A stretch of DNA of 64,000 nt from Planctomycetaceae bacterium (GCA_900299185.1 OMIV01000186.1:1-64000); one strand, 5' to 3'. Positions 26,835-36,554 are shown, counted from the stretch's first letter. Program-made: numbers and translations. Notes: generated by a model not told the origin, from the sequence alone.

Positions 26835-27767
26835 ATGGAGATGTTGGTTGGTCGACGGCAGGCATTGATGGCGCTCGCTGGGTTAGCCGTGACTCCGTTG
26901 TCGGTGTTCGCAGATCGCAAGCCAATTACCGATCGCATGACATTCGGATTCAGCACTTACGGCATGAAGACGCTGACGCTCGAACGCGCCTTGGATGTCA
27001 TCTCTGAGATTGGCTTTGAATCCGTTGAGATCTGCGTGCGCCCTGAATGGGATTCGGCGCCAGCCAAGATGTCGAAAGAGCGTCGCGGTGAGATTCGTAA
27101 GCGGCTCAATCAATCGGGCCTCAAGCTGACCGCACTGATGGAGCACTTACCGCCCGCGACTTCAGAAGCTGAGCACAAACAGCAACTCGAACGACTGCGC
27201 GGCGTGTATGAGTTAGCCAACGACTTGGGTGGAGGTCAGCCGCCTCTGATGCAGACGGTGCTCGGTGATGGCGAGTGGGAAGCGAAGAAGAACTTTCTGC
27301 GCGATCGAGTTGGGGAATGGGTCAAGCTCAGCGAACAGCATGGCGTCGTGACCTGCATTAAGCCTCATCGCGGAGGTGGGATGTCGAAGCCCAGCGATGC
27401 GGTTTGGATCATTCAGCAACTTGGAACGCCGCGTTGGCTGAAGTTCGTTTACGACTACTCTCACTATGTCTTCCGAGACATTCCGCTGTTGGAGTCGCTG
27501 CAAGAATCGTTACCGCATGTGGCTCATGTGGCCGTGAAAGACACCGTGCAGAAGGACGGCAAGATCTCGTTTGAGTTGCCCGGTGCGGCTAAGACGATCG
27601 ACTTCGCAACGATCTTCAAGACGTTGCATGCAGGTGGTTATCGGGGCGATATCTCGTGCGAGGTCAGTGGCTTGTTGTGGAATAAGCCGGACTATGAACC
27701 GATTGCCGCCGCGAAGACTTGTTACACAAATCTGAAGGACGTTTTTCACGTCAGCGTGAGGAGTTGA
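26835..27767 (+). CDS. Sugar phosphate isomerase/epimerase-type TIM-barrel protein, exported
   Basis: This is an approximately 310-residue protein of the xylose isomerase-like/AP endonuclease 2 barrel family. The start at 26835 has a GAAGGA site and gives an N-terminus with GRRQALMALAGLAVTPLSVFA, a Tat-like twin-arginine signal, so it probably acts outside the cytoplasm. The barrel starts FGFSTYGMKTLTLERALDVISEIGFESVEI. Acidic and His residues of the metal site are plausible at CIKPHRGG, YDYSHY, VKDT and SCEVSG. It is the first gene of a three-gene operon and ends two bases before the next ATG. Confidence 0.8.
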   Translation: MEMLVGRRQALMALAGLAVTPLSVFADRKPITDRMTFGFSTYGMKTLTLERALDVISEIGFESVEICVRPEWDSAPAKMSKERRGEIRKRLNQSGLKLTALMEHLPPATSEAEHKQQLERLRGVYELANDLGGGQPPLMQTVLGDGEWEAKKNFLRDRVGEWVKLSEQHGVVTCIKPHRGGGMSKPSDAVWIIQQLGTPRWLKFVYDYSHYVFRDIPLLESLQESLPHVAHVAVKDTVQKDGKISFELPGAAKTIDFATIFKTLHAGGYRGDISCEVSGLLWNKPDYEPIAAAKTCYTNLKDVFHVSVRS

Positions 27768-27769
27768 GA

Positions 27770-30022
27770 ATGCGTGTTTGGTTGGGATTGTTGGTGTGGC
27801 TGACAGCAAGCATCACTGGGGCTGCCGAGCGATTGCTCGTTGAAGCTGAGAGCTTTCAGCAACATGGCGGCTGGGTGCTTGATACTCAGTTCATTCAAGA
27901 AATGGGTTCGCCGTACTTGCTCGCGCACGGTATTGGCCGCGCTGTGAAGGATGCCACAACGGAAGTCGAGTTTCCGGCTGTCGGAAAGTATCGCGTCTTT
28001 GTGCGAACCAAAGATTGGGTTGCTCGATGGGACGTGAAGGGGCAGCCCGGCAAGTTTCAGTTGCTCGTCAATGGGCAAGCTCTGAAGCCGACATTTGGAA
28101 CCGAAGGCAAGACTTGGCAATGGCAAGATGGCGGCAGCATTGAGATCACCAATCGCAAGACGACGCTCGCGCTGCATGACCTCACCGGGTTTGATGGACG
28201 CTGCGATGCGATCCTCTTCACTCAAGATGACGGCCTGCCACCGAACGATGCTGAAGTCCTCGCCAGTTGGCGTCGCAAGTTGTTGAACTTGCCAGAGAAC
28301 ACCATCGAGCAAGCCAACTACGACCTCGTTGTTGTTGGTGGTGGTTACTCGGGAATGGGAGCCGCAATCTCGGCGGCCCGCATGGGTTGTAAGGTCGCGC
28401 TGATTCAAGACCGTCCGGTGCTGGGCGGTAATGGATCGAGCGAGGTTCGTGTGTGGGCGATGGGTTTGATTCGGCGTGGCGAGTATCCGCGCATTGGAGA
28501 GATCGTCGAAGAGTTCTCTGATCGCGCGACGAAGTCACCGGGTCGCGAAGAAGAGTTTGAAGACGGGAAGAAGGAAGCCATTGTCCGCGCCGAGAAGAAC
28601 ATCGATCTGTTCTTGAATCATCATGCTCATCGTGTGGAGATGCGCGATAAGCGAGTGGTCGCGGTGCATGCCTTTGATACTCGGACGAGTGCGCAACGAC
28701 GCTTTACCGGCAAGCTGTTCTGCGACTGCACTGGTCACGGCACGATCGGAGCATTGGCTGAAGCTGAGTGGGACATGACCGAGAAAGGCCGCATGGGAAT
28801 GAGCAACATGTGGCGTTGGGAGCAAACTCAAGGTCCGGTGGAGTTCCCTGAGACGACCTGGGCGCTGGACATGAAGATGGCCGACTTCCCGTATCCGCGC
28901 GAGGGACATGGCGAATGGTTCTGGGAGAGCGGCTATGACAAAGACCCGCTTAAGGACGCGGAAGGAATTCGCGATTGGAATCTGCGAGCGGTCTTTGGTG
29001 CATTCAACGCGATGAAGAATCGCGATGGTAAGGAAAAGCACACCAACGCAGCGTTGACGTGGGTGGCCTTCATCGGCGGACCTCGTGAGTCGCGACGCTT
29101 GATCGGTGATGTGCTGCTGACTCAGGAAGACATCGTCACCAAAAAGAAATTCGAAGACGGATGCGTGCCGAGCACGTGGTCCATCGACCTGCATTACCCC
29201 AAGCAACAGTTCGCCAAGAAGTTTCCCGACAATCCATTCATCTCGATTGCCGAGCACGATCAACGCATCGATCGGACCTTCGGTTATCCCATCCCGTATC
29301 GCTGCTTCTATTCGAAGAACATTTCGAACCTCTTCATGGCCGGTCGCAACATCAGTGTGACTCACGAGGCGCTCGGCACCGTTCGCGTCATGAAGACCTG
29401 CGGCATGATGGGCGAGGTCGTTGGCAAAGCGGCTTCGATTTGCAGCTTGCAGTCATGTGAACCGCGCGACGTCTACACGCGCTATTGGAAGGACATGCAA
29501 AAGCTGCTCGAACTGCCGGGTAAGGCACGGCGCGAGACGGTTAGCTCGGAGATCATTCTGCCAAAGGACGTGCCCGCCGCTCGAAAGGATGGTCCGCCAA
29601 CAGGGCTTGATCCCGCGACTTTGGGCGGTGTCGTTGTTGATGATCGAGATGCCGAGAAGGTTGGTACTTGGACGGAAGGCACAGGACTGAAGGGCTACGT
29701 CGGTCACGGTTACTCGTACGCCGGAGCTAACTCGAACGCGTCGATCCGCTACACGCTGAAGGCTCCAAAGGCCGGCACGTATGACTTGCGAATCTCGTTT
29801 CAGCCGCACGAGAACCGAGGACGCAACGTGCTTGTGGCATGGTCAACTACTGCGGGTGAAAAGCAAACTCGCGTCGACATGACGAAAGCTGCGCCGTTGG
29901 CTAATGGGTTCCTGTCCTTGGGCAAGGTTGAACTCACTGAAGGCGAAGAGTGCGTTGTAATACTTAGCACCAAAGACGCTGGCGGTAACGTGCATGCGGA
30001 TGCGGTTATGCTCGCGAAGTAA
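27770..30022 (+). CDS. Exported FAD-dependent oxidoreductase flanked by carbohydrate-binding-like and golvesin-like domains
   Basis: This is a 750-residue protein from the ATG at 27770, which has a GAGGAG site and a signal peptide (MRVWLGLLVWLTASITGAAE). Residues about 20-155 look like a CBM6/35- or golvesin-type beta-sandwich (LLVEAESFQQHGGW, YRVFVRTKDW). The central part begins with a Rossmann dinucleotide site, DLVVVGGGYSGMGAAISAAR (about 182-201), and NLFMAGRNIS marks the far FAD contact. The last about 130 residues (GTWTEGTGLKGYVGHGYSYAGA) match the golvesin/Xly C-terminal domain pattern. Oxidation of a polysaccharide-derived sugar is likely but inferred. It is co-transcribed with the TIM-barrel protein and the SUMF1-like protein. 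Confidence 0.82.
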   Translation: MRVWLGLLVWLTASITGAAERLLVEAESFQQHGGWVLDTQFIQEMGSPYLLAHGIGRAVKDATTEVEFPAVGKYRVFVRTKDWVARWDVKGQPGKFQLLVNGQALKPTFGTEGKTWQWQDGGSIEITNRKTTLALHDLTGFDGRCDAILFTQDDGLPPNDAEVLASWRRKLLNLPENTIEQANYDLVVVGGGYSGMGAAISAARMGCKVALIQDRPVLGGNGSSEVRVWAMGLIRRGEYPRIGEIVEEFSDRATKSPGREEEFEDGKKEAIVRAEKNIDLFLNHHAHRVEMRDKRVVAVHAFDTRTSAQRRFTGKLFCDCTGHGTIGALAEAEWDMTEKGRMGMSNMWRWEQTQGPVEFPETTWALDMKMADFPYPREGHGEWFWESGYDKDPLKDAEGIRDWNLRAVFGAFNAMKNRDGKEKHTNAALTWVAFIGGPRESRRLIGDVLLTQEDIVTKKKFEDGCVPSTWSIDLHYPKQQFAKKFPDNPFISIAEHDQRIDRTFGYPIPYRCFYSKNISNLFMAGRNISVTHEALGTVRVMKTCGMMGEVVGKAASICSLQSCEPRDVYTRYWKDMQKLLELPGKARRETVSSEIILPKDVPAARKDGPPTGLDPATLGGVVVDDRDAEKVGTWTEGTGLKGYVGHGYSYAGANSNASIRYTLKAPKAGTYDLRISFQPHENRGRNVLVAWSTTAGEKQTRVDMTKAAPLANGFLSLGKVELTEGEECVVILSTKDAGGNVHADAVMLAK

Positions 30023-30049
30023 GTGAGTACGCTCTTTGAGGGAGAACGA

Positions 30050-30919
30050 ATGATGCGCTGGATTCGACAGAGCCTCTTGGCTCTCTTGATTGCGATGACG
30101 ACGTTGATGACGGCGAATGCCGATGAGCCGCTCAGTGATAAGCACGTGGAGTTACTCAAGACATTTGCGTCTGAGTTGGTGGAAATCACGCCGGGCAAAG
30201 GGCAGTTCCCGAAGCAGTTTCAGATGGGCTCTGACAACGGAGCTGCTAACGAGAAACCGGTGCGAACTGTCACCATGCAGCAGGACTTTGCGTTCGCGAA
30301 GTACGAGGTTCCTCAAAACCTTTATCAGGCAGTGATGGGAAATAATCCCAGCAAGTGGAAGGGGCCTCGTAATTCGGTCGAGATGTTCGACTTCAAGGAA
30401 GCGGTCGAATTCTGTGATCGCATCACAGCTCAGATGCGACAAGCAAAGTTGCTGAAGGATGACGAAATCATTCGTCTGCCGAGCGAAGCCGAGTGGGAAT
30501 ACTGCTGCCGTGCAGGGACAACCACGCGTTACAGCTTCGGCGATGAGGCTCAATCTGAAGGTGATGTAGCCCCCAAAGCGACCAAGCTAAACGCGTTTGG
30601 TTGGCATACCGGAAACGCGGCTGGAAATGACCCACCTGTCGGCGCCTTGAAGCCTAATGCCTGGGGGCTGTATGACATGCATGGTTATTTGTGGGAGTTC
30701 GTGTCAGATGATTGGCACGAGACCTATCTTGGTGCTCCTACAGATGGCACTGCTTGGCATCGCGAATCTCGCGAGCCAGCTTCACGAGTCATCCGCAGTG
30801 GCTCGTGGCGGGAACGGTTCGAACAGTTGACTTCATCTGCTCGACGCGCTGTCCCCGCCAGTTTCAAACGTGACGATCTTGGTCTGCGTTGCGTCCGATC
30901 CAAGATCACCCCGAAGTAG
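30050..30919 (+). CDS. Exported SUMF1/FGE-sulfatase-fold protein without the catalytic cysteines
   Basis: This is a 289-residue protein with a signal peptide (MMRWIRQSLLALLIAMTTLMTANA) and a GAGGGAG ribosome site. The formylglycine-generating-enzyme-like fold is shown by EKPVRTVTM, KYEVPQNLYQAVMGNNPSKWKG, RLPSEAEWEYCCRAG, YDMHGYLWEFVSDDW and RSGSWRERFEQLTSSARRA. The region that holds the copper-binding cysteines in true formylglycine-generating enzymes has none here. Sulfatase activation is therefore unlikely, and a binding or other enzymatic role is more probable. It is the third gene of the isomerase/oxidoreductase operon, 27 bases after the second. Confidence 0.85.
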   Translation: MMRWIRQSLLALLIAMTTLMTANADEPLSDKHVELLKTFASELVEITPGKGQFPKQFQMGSDNGAANEKPVRTVTMQQDFAFAKYEVPQNLYQAVMGNNPSKWKGPRNSVEMFDFKEAVEFCDRITAQMRQAKLLKDDEIIRLPSEAEWEYCCRAGTTTRYSFGDEAQSEGDVAPKATKLNAFGWHTGNAAGNDPPVGALKPNAWGLYDMHGYLWEFVSDDWHETYLGAPTDGTAWHRESREPASRVIRSGSWRERFEQLTSSARRAVPASFKRDDLGLRCVRSKITPK

Positions 30920-30943
30920 TTGTGGACCTGTCAGGATTGATCA

Positions 30944-32416
30944 ATGAGTTCCGAACCCGAGTTGAATGCCGTGTCTTCTGAATCTGCTCCCGTTGTTGCT
31001 CCCGTTGCTGCGGCTAATGAGGAACTCAATCCGGCGATGGTCGAAGCGACTCATCTGCGCGCCGCTTTGCTGGCGACATCTGATGCCGCTGCTCCTAAGC
31101 AGCCGACGTCGGCTGCTGCCGCTACGCCCAATGGGCCATCAGTTAGCCAGTCTGAACCAGCCGACGTCAACATTCCCGATGCACCTGAGCTGGGTGATCT
31201 CGAAGCAGAGATTGCTGCAGCCATGCAAGCCGATCAGCGGAATGCAGACAAGGCTCAAGAGCTTGGCGCGATCAAGCCCGATATGCCCGAAGAAGGTGCT
31301 CGCATCACGGCGACTGTCCAGTCGATTCACGGTGATGACGTCTTCGTCGACCTCGGTTTCCGTTTGCCTGGTGTGTTGCAGCTCAAGCAATTTGAAGGAC
31401 TGGAGCCCCCGACCGTTGGCCAACAAGTTCAAGTGGTCGTTCGCAAGGTCGACGAGAACGAGGGTTTGATTGCAGTAAACCTTCCGCGTGGCAAGCAGAA
31501 GTTCAGCGGCAATTGGGACGCGATTGAGGAAGGTCAGCTCGTTGACTGCACCATCACCAAGACCAACAAGGGTGGCTTGGAAGTGACGGTCGGAAACCTG
31601 CGAGGCTTCTTGCCTTCAGGCCAAGTCGAGCTGGGGTTCAATCCCAACCTGGAGTCGTATGTCGGTCAGAAGTTGACCGTGAAGATCATCGAAGCCAATC
31701 GCCAAAAGCGAAACTTGGTCGTCAGTCGCAAGCAAGTTCTCCAAGAAGAGCGACGAGCGGTTGAAGGTCAGTTCTGGGAGAAGATCTCCGAGAATCAGCA
31801 GTACGTCGGCACTGTGAAGACTCTTAAGGAGTACGGCGCGTTCATCGATCTTGGTGGCGTGGATGGTTTCTGCCACATCGGTCAGATGTCGTGGCAGCAT
31901 ATCCGTCACCCCAGCCAGCTCCTGAAGGAAGGTCAAGAAGTCAACGTCATCGTGACTTCGCTCGACCGAGAGAAGAAGCGCATCAGCTTGAGCATGAAGG
32001 CGCTCTCACAGAATCCGTGGGCAGTCGCGGCGGAGAAGTACGCACCGGGATCTCAAGTGCGTGGCAAGGTGACTCGTGTGACCGAGTTTGGTGCGTTAGT
32101 CGAACTCGAGCCAAACATCGAAGGCATGATCCACATCAGCGAGCTTGAGCATCGCCGTGTGAAGAACGTCACCGATGTGGTCCAAGTTGATCAAGAAGTT
32201 GATGTCAAAGTCTTGGACTTCGATGGCCATAAGAAACGCATCGCGTTGTCGATCAAAGCCTTGAAGGCAGCTCCAGTGAAGGAGAAGCCCGAAGAAGAAG
32301 ACAATCCGATTCAAGCACCGATTCCGAAGAAACGTCGTGAGGATCTGCGCGGCGGCAATGGTCGCCCAGCGGCCAGCGGCGGTGGGTTGTTCGGCAATCC
32401 ACGCGACTTCAACTAG
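30944..32416 (+). CDS. rpsA: Ribosomal protein S1-type RNA-binding protein with four S1 domains
   Basis: This 490-residue protein has four OB-fold S1 domains at about residues 112-175, 190-260, 283-350 and 368-435. Each shows the 'G-x-V-x-x-V/I ... G-A-F-V/I-D-L-G ... G-L/M-I/C-H-I-S/G' pattern; the last two are closest to consensus (GAFIDLGGVDGFCHIG, GALVELEPNIEGMIHIS). The first about 105 residues are Ala/Pro/Ser-rich and probably disordered. The tail is basic with GGNGRPAASGGG. Four domains is fewer than the six of Escherichia coli S1 but common in other phyla. It recruits mRNA to the 30S subunit. A hairpin terminator follows at 32438-32488. Confidence 0.85.
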   Translation: MSSEPELNAVSSESAPVVAPVAAANEELNPAMVEATHLRAALLATSDAAAPKQPTSAAAATPNGPSVSQSEPADVNIPDAPELGDLEAEIAAAMQADQRNADKAQELGAIKPDMPEEGARITATVQSIHGDDVFVDLGFRLPGVLQLKQFEGLEPPTVGQQVQVVVRKVDENEGLIAVNLPRGKQKFSGNWDAIEEGQLVDCTITKTNKGGLEVTVGNLRGFLPSGQVELGFNPNLESYVGQKLTVKIIEANRQKRNLVVSRKQVLQEERRAVEGQFWEKISENQQYVGTVKTLKEYGAFIDLGGVDGFCHIGQMSWQHIRHPSQLLKEGQEVNVIVTSLDREKKRISLSMKALSQNPWAVAAEKYAPGSQVRGKVTRVTEFGALVELEPNIEGMIHISELEHRRVKNVTDVVQVDQEVDVKVLDFDGHKKRIALSIKALKAAPVKEKPEEEDNPIQAPIPKKRREDLRGGNGRPAASGGGLFGNPRDFN

Positions 32417-32437
32417 ATCGGTTCGCTAATCGAGACT

Positions 32438-32488
32438 GCGAAGTGGCACGTACTGACTGCCGGTCAGAGCGTGCCATTCGCGTTTTCT
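32438..32488 (+). terminator. Terminator after the S1 gene
   Basis: Near-perfect arms GCGAAGTGGCACG (32438-32450) and CGTGCCATTCGCG (32470-32482) enclose a second small hairpin (CTGAC/GTCAG), followed by TTTTCT. It lies 22 bases after the S1 stop codon. Confidence 0.65.
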
Positions 32489-32568
32489 AAAAGAGTGCAA
32501 CTGCGGTTGAGCTTCGACCCTGCTTGTGACTCTGTTCTTCGTAAGTTCGCTTCGATGAGAGTTGTAAC

Positions 32569-33525
32569 TTGATCGAGTATCGGTCATTTCGAAACTTTGA
32601 TCCGCCTGCGTTGGTGCGGCTTTGGAACCAAGCCCAGCTTGGACGCGGTGCGGTTCAGCATGTTTCCAACGATGAGTCTTTTGATCCTGCAAACTTCTCG
32701 CAGCAGTACTTTGATCCGCATGGGTTGACCGTCGCTTTGGATGAGAATCGATTGGTCGGCTTCGCTCATGCCGGTTTCGGTTGTGATCCCACTGGCAATC
32801 GCTTGGCGAATGATCGCGGTGTGATCTGCGCCGTTGTCGTGCATCCCAGTTATCGACGTCAGGGCATCGGACGAGAGTTAGTTCATCGCGCGGAGAACTA
32901 TCTGCGGAACTCGGGAGCGACCGAGATCATTGCTGGTCCTTCACCCAAGCGCGATCCGTTCTACTGCGGTCTCTACGGAGGTGCTCAGCCGGTTGGCTTC
33001 TTGGAATCAGATCCCAATGCGGCACCGTTCTTCACCAAGCTGGGCTATCAGCCCGGCGAGCAATTCCTCGTCACTCAACGCTCGATGGTTGATCGTGATC
33101 CGGTCAACTTTCGCTTGTCGATGATTCGGCGGAAGTGGGAACTAGCGCTGGCAGATCGTCCGGACCCGTGTCCTTGGTGGTGGTCAGTCAGATTCGGTCG
33201 TCTCGACGGCTTGTATTGCGTCTTGGTCCCCAAAGGCGGAGGAATGCCGGTCGCTGGTCTGACCGTTGTTGGTTTGGATCTCTACGCTCGAGTCTGGAAT
33301 GAGCAAGCCATCGGCATCTGCGACTTGTGGGTTAAGGAAGGCCAACGCCGGCAGGGCTTCGGTCAAACGCTGCTGGTCGAAGTCATCAAACGCTTGCGAC
33401 AAGAGACCGTGACTTGCATGACGGCCAACATTCCGGCTGCGGATGAACCGGCTGCGGCGGTCTTTCGATCGGCAGGCTTTGTCACGGTTGATCGAGGTGT
33501 CGTTTTTCTTGCACCCAAGGCGTGA
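32569..33525 (+). CDS. Double-GNAT N-acetyltransferase
   Basis: This is a 318-residue protein made of two GNAT folds. The N-terminal copy (about 1-150) keeps the acetyl-CoA loop VVVHPSYRRQGIGRELV, with the R-x-x-G-x-G/A pattern. The C-terminal copy (about 165-318) has LWVKEGQRRQGFGQTLLVE, and FRSAGFVTVDRG closes the fold. Both cofactor loops look usable. The start is TTG at 32569; no in-frame ATG gives a full first domain. The substrate is unknown. It follows the S1 terminator, so it has its own transcription start or relies on read-through. Confidence 0.82.
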   Translation: MIEYRSFRNFDPPALVRLWNQAQLGRGAVQHVSNDESFDPANFSQQYFDPHGLTVALDENRLVGFAHAGFGCDPTGNRLANDRGVICAVVVHPSYRRQGIGRELVHRAENYLRNSGATEIIAGPSPKRDPFYCGLYGGAQPVGFLESDPNAAPFFTKLGYQPGEQFLVTQRSMVDRDPVNFRLSMIRRKWELALADRPDPCPWWWSVRFGRLDGLYCVLVPKGGGMPVAGLTVVGLDLYARVWNEQAIGICDLWVKEGQRRQGFGQTLLVEVIKRLRQETVTCMTANIPAADEPAAAVFRSAGFVTVDRGVVFLAPKA

Positions 33526-33718
33526 GTTTGCGCTGAGCGGACTCGGCTGAAGTTCTTGATCGTCCTCGCCAACATCGTTTGATGTCTGGAGCGAGCAGCC
33601 TTGAAGCCAAGACGCCTGTCGAAGTTGCTCACTGACAGCTTTCAACTTGCGACCGACTGCTTACAACTCGCCTCGTCGGCCAATCCCGCCATTTATCCAA
33701 CCTCGGAGAATCCCTTCC

Positions 33719-34384
33719 ATGAAACTGCGTTGCCTCGCCTTGTTCGTGATGTGCCTCGCATCTTCGTTCGCACTTGCTGCCGATCCCAAACTCTCTCGCA
33801 TCGAGCAAGCTCCTGAGGGACTTGGTGCCGAAGTGACGAAGATCTTGGATCCCAAGGGCTATCAACTGACCGGCGACAAAGGGGCGATCGTTGAACTGTG
33901 GCTCGCCAAAGAAATCACGGTGAAGGATGGCTTTAAGCCGAGCTTGGCTCAGCTCTATCCGTTTCAAGCGGGCCAACTGCTAGGAGCGTTGCGAGTCCCG
34001 AAGGGGGCCAACTTCACTGACTTCCGCAATCAGCAAATCAAGGCAGGGGTCTACACCTTGCGATTCGGTTTGCAGCCAGCCGACGGCAACCATGTCGGCA
34101 CCAGCGAAACGTCGGATTTCCTCTTGGCCCTGCCGGGGACAACTGACACCAGCATTGATCCCATCAAGCCAGAAGCGCTTTCAAAGGCCAGTGCCAAGGC
34201 TTCCGGGGCGACTCATCCGGCGATCTTCTCACTGGTGGATTCCAAGACCGCGAGCGCCGAGCCCAAACTTGAAAAGCAAGGCTCTGAGAACTTCGTGCTC
34301 AGTGTGACCGTCAACGGCAAGAACAAGGACGGGGCCGTGCCAGTGAAGTTGCGACTGATCGTCATTGGTCACGCTGAAGGCTAA
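33719..34384 (+). CDS. Exported protein of unknown function
   Basis: This is a 221-residue protein with a clear signal peptide (MKLRCLALFVMCLASSFALA, residues 1-20) followed by ADPKLSR. The ATG at 33719 is preferred to an upstream start at 33647 that would bury the signal sequence. The mature part has a beta-rich look (GVYTLRFGLQPADGNHVG) and ends in a strand-like LRLIVIGHAEG. This pattern recurs in planctomycete exported proteins whose role is unknown to me. It lies between the double GNAT and the asparagine synthetase on the same strand. Confidence 0.75.
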   Translation: MKLRCLALFVMCLASSFALAADPKLSRIEQAPEGLGAEVTKILDPKGYQLTGDKGAIVELWLAKEITVKDGFKPSLAQLYPFQAGQLLGALRVPKGANFTDFRNQQIKAGVYTLRFGLQPADGNHVGTSETSDFLLALPGTTDTSIDPIKPEALSKASAKASGATHPAIFSLVDSKTASAEPKLEKQGSENFVLSVTVNGKNKDGAVPVKLRLIVIGHAEG

Positions 34385-34454
34385 TGCTGTTGTTGAGAGT
34401 GCGCGTTCGAGTTCCATCGTTGGCTCTTAACTCGCCAATTTGAGGATCCCGCTG

Positions 34455-36500
34455 ATGTGTGGTCTGTGCGGAGTCGTCTGGAGCAATTCGAGCGCGGCTC
34501 CGTCGTTCGATGAAGCGCGGCGAATGACGTCGGTCATTCGTCATCGTGGGCCTGATGACTCTTGGCTGTGGGACTCGCGTTACGGGCTGGCCCACTTAAT
34601 GCCCGATGATGTGGCGATCGCAGAGCCTTCATTGCAGTCGGATGTGTCTGAGTGCGGCGCGTGCTTGGGACATCGGCGACTTTCCATCATTGATCTCGCT
34701 GGTGGCCGTCAGCCGCTCTCGAATGAAGATGGTTCGATTTGGGTCGTGCTGAACGGCGAGATCTATAACTACCGTGAACTGCGAGCGGGGTTGGTCGCGC
34801 GGGGCCATCAGTTCGCGACGGAGTCCGACACCGAAGTCATCGTGCATCTCTACGAAGAGCGCGGCCCGGCTTGCGTTCACGAGTTGCGAGGCATGTTTGC
34901 CATCGCGATCTGGGACTCACGGAAACAGCGACTGTTCTTGGCTCGCGATCGGATTGGAAAGAAGCCGCTCGTCTATCGACACGCTGCCGGACGCTTGGCG
35001 TTTGCCAGTGAGTTGAAGTCGTTGCTCGAATTGTCAGACGCGACGAAGCAGATCGATCCGGCGTCACTCAATCTGTACCTCGCCTATCAGTACGTGCCGC
35101 ATCCGCATTCGATCTTGCGAGGCTATCACAAGCTGCCGCCGGGTCATTGGGCGGTCTATGAACGCGATCAATTGCGGGTCGAGCGTTATTGGCATCCACC
35201 TTACGAGCCGGGTTCGCAAGCAGAGATCGCAAGTGACGGCGAGTCCTTGCTAAGCGACGAACGCTTCGCTGATTCTGACCAGTTGAACCTCGAGCGTTGG
35301 CAGCGCGAACTGCGATCGGCTTTAACTGAAGCCGTGCAGTTGCGGTTGCGAAGTGATGTTCCACTGGGCGCGTTCTTATCCGGTGGCATCGACTCGACCA
35401 TCATCGCCGGTTTGATGCAGGAACAATCAACGACTCCGGTGCACACCTTCTCGATTGGCTTTCCTGTTCCGAAGTTCGACGAACGAGCTTTCGCGCGCGA
35501 AGCGTCTCAGCATTTGGGAACTCGACATCATGAGTTGGTTATTGAGCCATCCGGTTTGGAGATCCTGCCGAAACTCATTTGGCACTACGACGAACCGTTC
35601 TCGGATAGCTCGGCGATACCGACGATGTTTCTCAGTGAGATGACTCGTCGCGAAGTAACCGTCGCTCTGTCAGGAGATGGTGGCGACGAATTGTTTGCCG
35701 GCTATGACCGCTACAAAGCCGTGAGGTTGGCCGGGCGATTCGATTGGATGCCACCGATCTTGCGCGGGTTGATTGCAGCTGTCGCGCGTCGCATCCCGGC
35801 GTCGATTGAGCAACGGTCGTTTCGCCGCCGCCTCAAACGCTTTGCTGCAGTGCTGACTGAAGATCCGCGTCGACGCTACCTTCGCTGGATCGGCATCTTC
35901 GACGATCAACGGCGGCAAGCGATGTTGCATCCCGACTTCTTGCAGCAGCTCGCCGCCACTCAATATGGAGCCGACGCGGCTTACTTCTTGGAGTCGGTCT
36001 ACACAGAGTGCCCATCGCGCGACTTCATCACTCAGACGACGTGCGCTGATGTGCTGAGCTATCTACCGTGCGACATCCTAACGAAGGTCGATATCGCGAG
36101 CATGGCCTATGGGTTGGAGGCTCGCTGCCCGTTCCTAGACCAACGAGTGATCGAGTTAGCGTCGCGCATGCCGATGTCGTTGAAGCTCGTTGGCCAACAA
36201 GGCAAGCAGATCCTCATCGACACCTTCAGCGACCTGCTACCGGCATCGATTCAATCACGAGCCAAGATGGGCTTTGGTGTGCCGCTCGATCATTGGTTCC
36301 GCAATGAGCTGAAGTCGCTGTTGGCTGATGTGTTGCTCTCGTCGAGATCGCTGCAACGCGGCTGGTTCAGGCCAGAAGCCATTCGGCAATTAGTCGATGA
36401 GCACGTGACTTCGAAGTTCGATCACAGCTATCGACTCTGGAACTTGCTGGTGTTGGAACTCTGGCAGCAACGGTTTGTGGACGAGCAGCCGTCGAGATAG
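34455..36500 (+). CDS. asnB: Asparagine synthase (glutamine-hydrolysing)
   Basis: This is a 681-residue enzyme. The start is set at 34455 because the class II glutamine amidotransferase domain needs Cys immediately after the initiator Met (MCGLCGVVW). The glutaminase half (about 1-230) has RHRGPDD, LGHRRLSIIDL, NGEIYNY and ESDTEV. The synthetase half has the ATP pyrophosphatase loop SGGIDST (about residue 309), ALSGDGGDELFAGYDRY and ARCPFLD. It converts aspartate to asparagine, or amidates another carboxylate as in related cell-envelope biosynthesis enzymes. A Ser/Glu-rich insertion of about 25 residues lies between the two halves. Confidence 0.9.
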   Translation: MCGLCGVVWSNSSAAPSFDEARRMTSVIRHRGPDDSWLWDSRYGLAHLMPDDVAIAEPSLQSDVSECGACLGHRRLSIIDLAGGRQPLSNEDGSIWVVLNGEIYNYRELRAGLVARGHQFATESDTEVIVHLYEERGPACVHELRGMFAIAIWDSRKQRLFLARDRIGKKPLVYRHAAGRLAFASELKSLLELSDATKQIDPASLNLYLAYQYVPHPHSILRGYHKLPPGHWAVYERDQLRVERYWHPPYEPGSQAEIASDGESLLSDERFADSDQLNLERWQRELRSALTEAVQLRLRSDVPLGAFLSGGIDSTIIAGLMQEQSTTPVHTFSIGFPVPKFDERAFAREASQHLGTRHHELVIEPSGLEILPKLIWHYDEPFSDSSAIPTMFLSEMTRREVTVALSGDGGDELFAGYDRYKAVRLAGRFDWMPPILRGLIAAVARRIPASIEQRSFRRRLKRFAAVLTEDPRRRYLRWIGIFDDQRRQAMLHPDFLQQLAATQYGADAAYFLESVYTECPSRDFITQTTCADVLSYLPCDILTKVDIASMAYGLEARCPFLDQRVIELASRMPMSLKLVGQQGKQILIDTFSDLLPASIQSRAKMGFGVPLDHWFRNELKSLLADVLLSSRSLQRGWFRPEAIRQLVDEHVTSKFDHSYRLWNLLVLELWQQRFVDEQPSR

Positions 36501-36554
36501 TCCTCAGACGAGCGACAGCGGAGAACGCATCGGGTGGCACGCTCTGACCAACGG

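Noticed and set aside
30050-30919. True formylglycine-generating enzyme activity for the SUMF1-like protein
   Set aside because: The cysteine pair that binds copper in the known enzymes is absent, and no sulfatase gene is adjacent.
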